Shown here piece by piece: positions 1 to 7,000 of a stretch of DNA of 17,708 nucleotides; position 1 is the stretch's first letter; each line of letters begins with the position of its first letter. Source of the stretch: an uncultured Rikenellaceae bacterium (GTDB lineage: Bacteria > Bacteroidota > Bacteroidia > Bacteroidales > Rikenellaceae); contig CAMRVW010000025.1 of the NCBI GenBank assembly GCA_947054185.1, positions 1 through 17,708 of the forward strand, in the 5' to 3' direction. Position numbers and translations under genes: made by a program. The notes beneath the pieces are model-generated. The model was not told the origin of the DNA, did no database searches, and saw nothing but the letters and a program-made list of their open reading frames with translations.

Positions 1-64
1 TTGGCGTGGAACAGGTTGGCGGCAGCGTGGGCGGGCCCGAGGAACGAGGGCCGCATCGGCGTGG

Positions 65-317
65 AGGTCGAGGGCGTGATGAAGTTCGGGCGTGGTGGAT
101 GAAAAAGACGGGCGGCACCTTGGATTGGTTGGGGTGCCGTGCCTTTGGCGTGGAGGAGCTTCGGGCCGAACCTGGGAGGCAAGGCAGGAAAGAAATGTCC
201 GATAATTTCGTGCTTAAGTCACTAAACTATAATAACCAAACGGGGTTACGTGCCTCCTGTGGGGAGGGTCGGCCCGTTGCGGCTCGTTCCTCGCCGTCCT
301 GCCGGAACAAAAAGCAT
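65..317. repeat. Diverged direct repeat, copy A
   Basis: This copy aligns along most of its length with 344-585. Shared blocks, in order, are AGGTCGAGGGC (65-75) against AGGTCGAGAGC, a run GTGCCTTTGGCGTG against GTGCTTTTAGCTTG, CGGGCCGAACCTG against CGGGCCGAGCCTG, and the best conserved part starting TTTCGTGCTTAAGTCACT at 206. By eye the last 100 bases are about 80% identical. The offset falls from 279 to 265 bases along the repeat, so copy A carries about 14 extra bases. One difference is a small hairpin in copy A (CGGCACC ... GGTGCCG near 113-141) that copy B lacks. No convincing protein is encoded; a 158-residue open frame crosses both copies but has a basic, low-complexity composition typical of chance. 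Confidence 0.7.
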
Positions 318-343
318 GTCGGCTCGAAAAATATACTGACTAA

Positions 344-585
344 AGGTCGAGAGCATGGCTTCACTCGCAAGCGTGAAAAAAGGGGGCGGTTGCTCGGGTT
401 ATGTGCTTTTAGCTTGACGAAGCCACGGGCCGAGCCTGCGGTGGCAATGCATGGAAGTAATGGGTGTCAGTTTCGTGCCTAAGTCACTGATATATAATAG
501 CTAAACGGAGTTGCGGGCCTCCGCGGGGGGGAGTGTCGGCCCATTGCGGCCCATATCTCGTTCATCCTGCCGCACCAAAGCCATG
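344..585. repeat. Diverged direct repeat, copy B
   Basis: This is the second copy of the unit at 65-317, beginning at AGGTCGAGAGC and ending around the CATCCTGCCGCA block. The best conserved core is TTTCGTGCCTAAGTCACT (471-488), followed by an AT-rich TATATAATAG stretch and then a GC-rich block with GCGG-GCCT-CCGC self-complementarity near 513-525. A third copy is not visible to the right. The first 60 bases of the window could be the tail of another copy, but the match there is too weak to claim. The element is noncoding as far as can be seen; what it is (intergenic repeat, remnant of a mobile element, structured RNA) cannot be decided from this window. Confidence 0.68.
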
Positions 586-671
586 GCAAAATCCTGCCTG
601 TCACGCCTTTAATCACCACGACCGATTACCTGCGCAACCGACCACTTTTCGCCTCGGCAGGCCATCAGAAA

Positions 672-686
672 GGTGTCCGAGACACC
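672..686 (-). terminator. Small hairpin downstream of the FISUMP relic
   Basis: GGTGTC-CGA-GACACC is a perfect 6-bp stem with a 3-base loop. Read on the minus strand it is followed by TTTCT and lies about 20 bases beyond the stop codon of the relic at 706-903. That position suits a weak terminator of the former gene, but the T-run is short, so the call is tentative. Confidence 0.3.
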
Positions 687-705
687 CAAAGAACCAAAGA
701 ATTAA

Positions 706-903
706 TCATTGGCGGACACAACGCACGCTATGACCGTACTGCTTATTGCCGCCGTCGCTCATGCCCAAACTGCTGTTATTGAAGTACAGGCGGTGCGCAA
801 GGTTAGAGCTGGCTGCAACTGACGACCAATATCGCCCGCTCACACCGGCGTCGCCCAACGAACCGCCCGAGCTGCTGCGCTCACCGATAGGGGGAAACTC
901 CAT
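706..903 (-). pseudogene. C-terminal relic of a FISUMP-domain surface protein
   Basis: Reading the minus strand down to the TGA at 706-708 gives about 65 residues that match the end of the Fibrobacter succinogenes major paralogous domain: an FPPIGERSSSGGSL segment, then VSGRYWSS, a LYFNNSSLGMS strand and the terminal GHSVRCVRQ. In the family the pattern is PxxGYRxxxGxL, GxxGxYWSS, LYF and GxSVRCV, usually at the end of secreted or lipoprotein surface proteins of several hundred residues. Upstream of about 903 the frame stays open to 972, but the residues no longer resemble the family, and there is no signal peptide, lipobox or long N-terminal region. I therefore read it as a broken gene end rather than a small intact gene. 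It could alternatively be a silent C-terminal cassette. Confidence 0.62.
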
Positions 904-1069
904 CCCAAAGCCCCCAAAACACCCCAAAGCCATCAACTCCGGCCCTTCCGAAGACCAACACCTCCGTCGCAAATTCCCTCAAAACACCAACCACCTTCCC
1001 CAAAGTCTTCCTAAGCAACTATCCCCAAAACCAAGTATCTGACGGCGGGTAATTACCTGATTCATGCGA
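904..1069. other. Gene-free, C/A-rich strand-skewed spacer
   Basis: Between the FISUMP relic and the hmu promoter no gene is supported. Bases 901-1040 contain 61 C but only 11 G on the plus strand, so the minus strand is G/T-rich with several G-runs (for example GGGG, GGGGG and GGG within about 940-903). This skew is unlike either the relic or the operon that follows. It may be decayed coding sequence or a structured segment; no motif allows a choice. Confidence 0.55.
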
Positions 1070-1100
1070 TTGAGGTTTTTTGGAGACAGGCTTACTTTTG
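1070..1100 (+). promoter_or_regulatory. Promoter of the hmu operon
   Basis: TTG (1070-1072), a 20-base spacer and TACTTTTG (1093-1100) match the Bacteroidetes sigma-ABfr consensus TTG-N19-21-TAnnTTTG. Transcription would start near 1107, leaving a leader of only about a dozen bases before the hmuR ATG at 1120. No Fur-box-like 19-mer inverted repeat is visible around it, so any iron or haem control must use another signal. Confidence 0.75.
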
Positions 1101-1119
1101 CAGCGTAAAAACCGAAAAT

Positions 1120-3360
1120 ATGGGCATGAGTCATATAAAAGAGCGTTTCGTTACGACAATTTTGGGTACGCCGGCATGTTACGCAGGGAGTGTCTGCGCC
1201 AAGGCGGTGACCTTTGTTGCGATCATTGCAGCCATGTTGTGTCGCACGGTTGCGTCGGCGCATTGGCAGGTGACGCAAGTGGATGACGGTAAGCGATATA
1301 CCATATCGGGTGTCGTGATAGACTCGGTGAGCGGCAATCCTTTGGCCGGCGTATGGGTGACCACCTCTGAGAGCGGGGCTCAGAGCGGACGCGACGGTCG
1401 TTTTACCATAGACAACGTAAAGAGCGGTCCGCATCGCCTTATGACCATGTATTTTGCCGATTATAAGATGACGACGCTCGATGTGGAAGTGGCCGACAGC
1501 TCGCCGACGGGTGTGGTTGTTCGCATGCAACCCGACCTTATCAACATGGACGAGGTGGTGGTCACAGGCACACGCACAGAAAAGCGCCTCTCCGACACTC
1601 CCGTGCTCACCACCCTCATAGGCAGTAAAGATATGTGCCGTTCAGGCTCCACATCGCTTACGGAGTCGTTGCAAGACAACATTCCCGGCATGGTCTTCTC
1701 TCCTAACGGCATGGGTAATAATCTGCGTATAAGGGGGTTGAACAGTCGTTATGTGCTCTTTCTTGTCGACGGCGAGCGCATGGTGCCGGAGGGTGCCGGG
1801 GGCAATGTCAACCTCGACGGCATAGATTTAGGCAACGTCGAGAAGATAGAGATGATAAACGGTGCCGCCTCGTCTCTTTACGGCTCCAATGCCGTGGGCG
1901 CGGTGGTTAACATAATAACCAAGCGACCGTCGCATAAGGCCGAGGCCGGTGCGTCGGTGAGCCTTGAGAGCCACAATACGTGGAAGACGCGCGCGCATGT
2001 GGCCTCGTCGCACAAAAATGTATCGCTGAGGGCGTCGGCTTTCCGTAACAGCTCTGACGGTTACGATGTGAGGGGTGTCTATGCGGCGCGGTATGCCGAT
2101 TACGGCGGCGACATACGTCTGGGTTTTCGCCCGGGACGTTTTACGATAGACGCCTCCGCACGTTATTTCCGTCACGAGAGTTTCAATCCCGCCGGCAGCA
2201 TGGACGTCACTCACCCCCTGACCCATACGGCTGCGGCAACGCTTGCCGGGGGCATGACGTCGAAAGACGGACGCAACCGCATGAGGCTGAGTGTGAGTTA
2301 TGACAAATATTTCGACCTCGACGTACTGGAGCGAAAGGAGGGAGAAAAAAGCAAAGAGAGTACGGCCGACTATCTGTCCGTCCGTTTTGTCGACACGCAC
2401 AAGGCGTCTGAACGATGGGAGTTGGTCGGTGGCGCCGAGTATAACAGAGAGGGCGTTTTCGCTAAAACCTCTCTCGGGCCTGTGCCGGCCACCAAGAGTG
2501 TCGGCGATGTCAATCTCTTCGCGCAAGCCGAGTATGAGCCTGCCGCAAGCTGGGATATCGTTGCCGGCGCACGTTACACCCGTCACTCGCAGTTCGGCAG
2601 TGCCTTCTCGCCCAAGCTGTCGGTGATGTATTCGGTGGCGGGGTTCAGGTTTCGCGGCGGTGTCGGCACGGCATTTCGTGCCCCGAGCATCAAGGAGCTG
2701 TATTACAACTTCGACCATCAGGGCATGTTCTGGGTCTATGGCAACCCCGACCTCAAGGCAGAAAAAGGGCTTTACGGTTCGCTGTCGGCAGAGTATGTCA
2801 AAGGAATGCTTAACGCCTCTGTGTCGGCATATTACAACCGCATAGGTGACAAGATAACGCAGTATGACGTGGTGAACGACAAGGGTGGCGCCGAGAAATA
2901 TTATCGTAATGTCAGCAGCGCGTCGCTCGGCGGTGTCGATGTCAGTGCCTCTTATGTGGTGGTGCGTCAGGTTGCCTTGAAGGCCAATTACAGCTTTTGT
3001 GACGCCCGCGACAACTCCACCGGCTTGCAGTTGGACAGTAACGTCAGACACAGCGGCACGGTGTCGGTCACATGGAACGGTCATGTGGTGCGCTCGCCAT
3101 TCTCTTTGCAGGTGGCCGGCCGTTTCAACTCCCCCAAGCTCTATCAGAGCATTTCGCAAGAGGGTGGACAGCAGGTTGCCGTTGACGAAAAATCCAAACG
3201 TTACAATATATGGAAAGCCGTGATAGTGAAGCCGTTCCGACTGCGTAAACATACGCTTGAGGCCACCTTCAAGGTTGATAACATCTTCGGATTCAGAGAC
3301 AAGTCTTTCATAAACTCCGGACGCACCTATATGGCGGGGTTGAGATATGCCTTCAAATAG
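1120..3360 (+). CDS. hmuR: TonB-dependent haem receptor HmuR
   Basis: This outer-membrane beta-barrel receptor (746 residues) imports haem, or haem delivered by HmuY, using TonB energy. The N-terminus is a long basic region, a hydrophobic stretch at about 28-41 and a likely signal-peptidase site after VASA (47). Residues about 60-140 form a carboxypeptidase-regulatory-like beta-sandwich, as in many Bacteroidetes receptors. DEVVVTGTR (144-152) is a TonB-box-like segment leading into the plug, which has the typical LRIRGLNSRYVLFLVDG and SSLYGSNAVGAVVNIITKR motifs; the barrel runs to the end. FRAP (519-522) and NPDL (542-545) correspond to the YRAP and NPDL motifs known to matter for haem use in Porphyromonas gingivalis HmuR. 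It is the first gene of the operon, 35 bases ahead of hmuY. ATG 1126 is an alternative start. Confidence 0.9.
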   Translation: MGMSHIKERFVTTILGTPACYAGSVCAKAVTFVAIIAAMLCRTVASAHWQVTQVDDGKRYTISGVVIDSVSGNPLAGVWVTTSESGAQSGRDGRFTIDNVKSGPHRLMTMYFADYKMTTLDVEVADSSPTGVVVRMQPDLINMDEVVVTGTRTEKRLSDTPVLTTLIGSKDMCRSGSTSLTESLQDNIPGMVFSPNGMGNNLRIRGLNSRYVLFLVDGERMVPEGAGGNVNLDGIDLGNVEKIEMINGAASSLYGSNAVGAVVNIITKRPSHKAEAGASVSLESHNTWKTRAHVASSHKNVSLRASAFRNSSDGYDVRGVYAARYADYGGDIRLGFRPGRFTIDASARYFRHESFNPAGSMDVTHPLTHTAAATLAGGMTSKDGRNRMRLSVSYDKYFDLDVLERKEGEKSKESTADYLSVRFVDTHKASERWELVGGAEYNREGVFAKTSLGPVPATKSVGDVNLFAQAEYEPAASWDIVAGARYTRHSQFGSAFSPKLSVMYSVAGFRFRGGVGTAFRAPSIKELYYNFDHQGMFWVYGNPDLKAEKGLYGSLSAEYVKGMLNASVSAYYNRIGDKITQYDVVNDKGGAEKYYRNVSSASLGGVDVSASYVVVRQVALKANYSFCDARDNSTGLQLDSNVRHSGTVSVTWNGHVVRSPFSLQVAGRFNSPKLYQSISQEGGQQVAVDEKSKRYNIWKAVIVKPFRLRKHTLEATFKVDNIFGFRDKSFINSGRTYMAGLRYAFK

Positions 3361-3395
3361 GCGGTAAAAGAGAATATTAACTAAAAAAAAGAGAT

Positions 3396-4010
3396 ATGAA
3401 AAAGATTTTTGCATTGATGATGTCGGCGGGTTTGTTGGTTGCCGGGTGCGGCAAGAGCGACGGCGATGGCAAGCCCTTTGTGGGGCAGACCATGGAGGCG
3501 GGAGTGGATGCCTCGCAGAACGGTGTGTGGCACTATTTCTCGTTCAAGACGGGTGAGTTTATAGGCATGGGGCAGGAGAGCAATGCCGACAATATCAAGT
3601 GGCGCGATTCTAAGGAGTGGGATATGGCGGTGTGTCGTTACAACCTGCGCTTCAATGGCGGCGCCTCGACGGCCGTCGGCGCGGAGGGCGGTGTTTATAC
3701 CTGTCCCGAGGGTGTCGGCTTCGAGAGTGTGACATCTGCTGCGGGGCTTGCATTTGAGCTTGACGGTCAGGTGACGTCAGAAGATATGAACGGCTCTCAG
3801 ACGGTGGTTAGGTCGCAGGCTGTCGTTGTGGAGTTCAAGCGTGGCGAAGATGGCAGTATGATCATGCCGCCTGTCTATCTCAAAGCACCCGTATATGTGG
3901 TCAGAACGGCCGACGGGAGCTCTTGTTACAAGGTGGAGTTCACGCAATATAAAGATGCCGACGGGGTGTCCGGCAAGGTGGAGTTCCGTTATGCCGAGGT
4001 GGAGAGATGA
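3396..4010 (+). CDS. hmuY: HmuY-family haem-binding lipoprotein
   Basis: HmuY proteins are surface lipoproteins, often shed, that bind haem and hand it to HmuR. This one has 204 residues with a lipoprotein signal MKKIFALMMSAGLLVAGC; Cys18 is the lipidation site (V-A-G-C lipobox). The core carries the family signatures WHYFSFKTGE (45-54), SKEWDMAVCRYNLRFNGG (72-89) and a glycine-rich GAEGGVYTC turn. P. gingivalis HmuY ligates haem with two histidines, but the only histidine here is His46 in the conserved N-terminal strand. Methionines at 131, 155 and 157 are candidate ligands, as in the Met-Met homologues of other Bacteroidales; that assignment is inferred. An A-rich AAAAAAAAGAGAT precedes the ATG. 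In P. gingivalis hmuY precedes hmuR; here it follows. Confidence 0.85.
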   Translation: MKKIFALMMSAGLLVAGCGKSDGDGKPFVGQTMEAGVDASQNGVWHYFSFKTGEFIGMGQESNADNIKWRDSKEWDMAVCRYNLRFNGGASTAVGAEGGVYTCPEGVGFESVTSAAGLAFELDGQVTSEDMNGSQTVVRSQAVVVEFKRGEDGSMIMPPVYLKAPVYVVRTADGSSCYKVEFTQYKDADGVSGKVEFRYAEVER

Positions 4011-4049
4011 TGTGTGTGGGGTGGCTGTTTTGTGAAAAAAGATTTTATC

Positions 4050-7000
4050 ATGAATATAACCAAGCGCAGATGTGTGGCGGCGGCTGTTATCGCTCTTGTC
4101 GTGGCGGTATTGTCGGTGGCATATATCGAGACAGCATCGCCGACGCGGGTTGCGATGCTCAACTTTCCCGACTTCACGGTGGAGAAGATGATACGCTCCA
4201 ACGACAACGACTTTGTCAGCATAGAGAGTGTGCCGCTCGACAGGTGCGATGATATCGAGGATTATGATCTGGTGTTGGTGCGGGTGCACGGCACATCGCT
4301 GACTGCCGATCACCTGGCCTGCATGGAACGGGCCATAGAGCGTGGCGTGGCGGTGTTTGCCACCGAGAGCGACAACGACCGCATCAACTCTCTGGGAGAT
4401 GGCGAGCGTGCCTATCTTGCCGCGCTTATGGATAACGAGGCGGCGGTTAATTTTCGCAGCCTGCTCGGTTACGCCCGTCGTCGCATCGACGGCAAGCTCT
4501 TTTTCAACCGTCCGTACTGTGAGCCTGTGGTGGTGCCGCAAGACTATTACTTCCACTTGGGGGAAGACAACTTTTTCGCCACGTACGAGGGGTATTTGGA
4601 TTATTATCGTGCAAGCGGCCGTTACCGCGAGGGGGCGCCGCGGGTGGCTCTTCTGGCGGGCAACGTCAACATGCAGAACTCCAACCCCGAGCATTTCGAG
4701 GCCCTGATTGAGGGGCTCGAGGCGCGCGGACTTAACGTGTTTCCCATAAGCTCGTTTGGGGTAAAGAGGCTGGAGATGCTTTCGGAGGTGGCCCCTGATG
4801 TTATCGTCAACCGTCCGCACGGCAGGCTCGTTATGGGAGAGGGTGATATGGGCGCAGATATGTTGAGGCGGATCGATGCACCCATGCTCGCTCCGGTGAC
4901 GGTGAGCGAACCTTATGACGAGTGGTTGGAGAGCGCCCGTGGCATGGGTGGCGGCGGCATGACCTCCATGAGCGTTGTAATGCCCGAGCTCGACGGCGCC
5001 ATCGCCCCCTTTGCCGTGGCCGCGCAGTTCGACAGAGGCGGGTTGAATGTGTTTGACGCCATACCGGGCCATACCGACAAGTTTTGCTCTCTCGTGGAGC
5101 GCTTTGCCCGCTTGCGTCGCCTTGACAACAGAGACAAGAAGGTGGCCATATACTATTACAAAGGTAACGGCAAGGGGGCGCTCTCGGCAGCCGACATGGA
5201 GGGGTTGCCGTCGCTTTACAACACCTTGCGCCTGTTGCAACGCGAGGGCTATGACCTTACCGGCCTGCCTGAGGATGCCGAGGCGCTCGGCAAGATGATT
5301 CAGCGTCAGGGAGCCGTGTTGGGTCCTTATGCGCTCGGGACGTTCGACGAGTTCGTAAAGCGTGGCAACCCCGAATTGGTGCCGGTCGACACATTTGAGA
5401 CATGGGCCGCCGAGGTGTTGCCGCAGAAGCTGACAGAGCAGTTGCGCGAGCGTTACGGCAAGGCTCCGGGCGATTATATGGGGGTGGACAACCGGAGCGG
5501 GAGCCATCTGGCGGTGGCGCGACTCAGGTTCGGCAACGTGGTGATATTGCCGCAGCCTCTGCCTGCCGTGGGCGACGATGTCGACAAGATAGTGCATGGC
5601 GTGGAGGGCGCCCCGGCATATCCCTATGTGGCTTCGTATCTGTGGGTGCGCAAGGGGTTCGGTGCCGATGCGGTGGTGCACTTCGGCACCCACGGCAGCC
5701 TCGAGTTCATACCGGGCAAGCAGCTGGCCCTCTCAGATTACGACTGGAGCGATGTTTTGATAGGCGACATGCCCAATTTTTACATTTACACCATAGGCAA
5801 CATAGGCGAGGGCATCGTTGCCAAGCGCCGCACCTATGCCACCCTTGTCGACCATCTCACCGCGCCGTTCATGGAGGGCGGGCTGTATGACGATTTATGG
5901 AGGCTCAAAGAGCGCATAGACCGTTTCGAGTCGGCCGAGGCGGGGCCTGTGAAAGAGGGCTATCGTGCCACCATAACCGAGCTGGCGGCATCTGAAGGCA
6001 TAACCTCGGCACTGGGGGCAGACTCGACGTCTCTTATGACCGATGGCGACATAGAGCGTGTGCACATCTATCTTGAAGAGGTGTACGGCGCCAAGGTGAC
6101 AGACGGCCTTTACACTCTCGGCGTACCTTACAGTGCAGACAAGGCGGCAAGCACGGCGAGGGCGATATCTGTCGACCCCGTGCGTTACGCCCTCGCCTCC
6201 GTCGATGCGGCCAACGGGCGCATCGACCCGCGCGACACCGACAATCCTCTCTTTATGCGGACACGTTACGGCGCAGTCGCCGATCGGGTGATAACGCGCG
6301 CCCTTGCGGGTGAGTCGCCCGAGAGGATATTCGAGTCGGTGGTGTCCACTGCAGATCGGGCACTCTATGAGGCGACCACGGCCGAGGCGCTTGCGGCAGA
6401 GAGGCGTCGAAAGTCGGCCATGAGGGAGATGATGGCGGCACCCGCACGTGACACCATGCCGCAGTTTTTGGATGAGCGCGGTATGGTGGTCTATGTGCCG
6501 CAGAGCAAGCCTGAGAGGCAGCCGTCTATGATGGACAAGATGGCGCAGGCCGAGCCTGTCTCCATGAGCGGCGTCAGGAACAGAACCGAAGAGTCGGTGG
6601 CGGCCATGGCGGCTCTCAAGAAGGCCATAGAGGGGGTGCGCACGGTGTATGGCAATCTGCTCTCGTCCACCCGTTTGGAGCAAAAGGCGCTCATAAGGGC
6701 ACTGGCGGGCCGATACATAGCGCCATCGAGCGCCGGCGACCCCATTGTCAATCCCGGGGCAGTGCCCACGGGGCGTAATTTTTACTCCATAAACCCCGAG
6801 ACCACACCCACCCAGGAGGCTTGGAGCGTGGGCCGACGGTTGGCCGAGTCGCTGTTGGAGGCCGAGTTAGAGCGCTCGGGTGCCTATCCGCGCAAGGTGA
6901 GCTTCACCTTATGGTCGACAGACTTCATATCGAGCGAGGGTGCCACCGTGGCGCAGATACTCTATCTGCTCGGGGTGGAGCCTCTGAGAGACGGTTTCGG

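Noticed and set aside
38..293. CGAGGAACGAG (38-48) and its exact reverse complement at 283-293 as ends of a mobile element
   Set aside because: Only 11 bases match, the flanks do not extend the symmetry, and no transposase or target duplication lies between or beside them.
6..482. A 158-codon open frame at the left edge
   Set aside because: It spans both copies of the noncoding repeat in different register, is Arg/Gly-rich, and has no ribosome-binding context or recognisable domain.
1020..1119. A Fur box in the hmu promoter
   Set aside because: No GATAAT-type inverted repeat is present; iron control may exist but is not visible.
979..1530. A minus-strand 183-codon frame that could have continued the FISUMP relic upstream
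   Set aside because: It is in a different frame from the relic, runs into the hmuR coding region and promoter, and shows no FISUMP or signal-peptide features.
1828..3414. A 528-codon open frame antisense to hmuR
   Set aside because: No domain or signal is recognisable, composition is that of an antisense shadow, and the sense frame is a clear TonB receptor.
4014..4049. GTG at 4014 as the hmuS start
   Set aside because: It would add 12 residues (WGGC-rich) ahead of the membrane anchor, and the purine-rich stretch is positioned for the ATG at 4050.
3777..5693. A 638-codon open frame antisense to hmuY and hmuS
   Set aside because: It mirrors the codon bias of the sense genes, has a His/Arg-rich composition without domains, and overlaps two well-supported genes.
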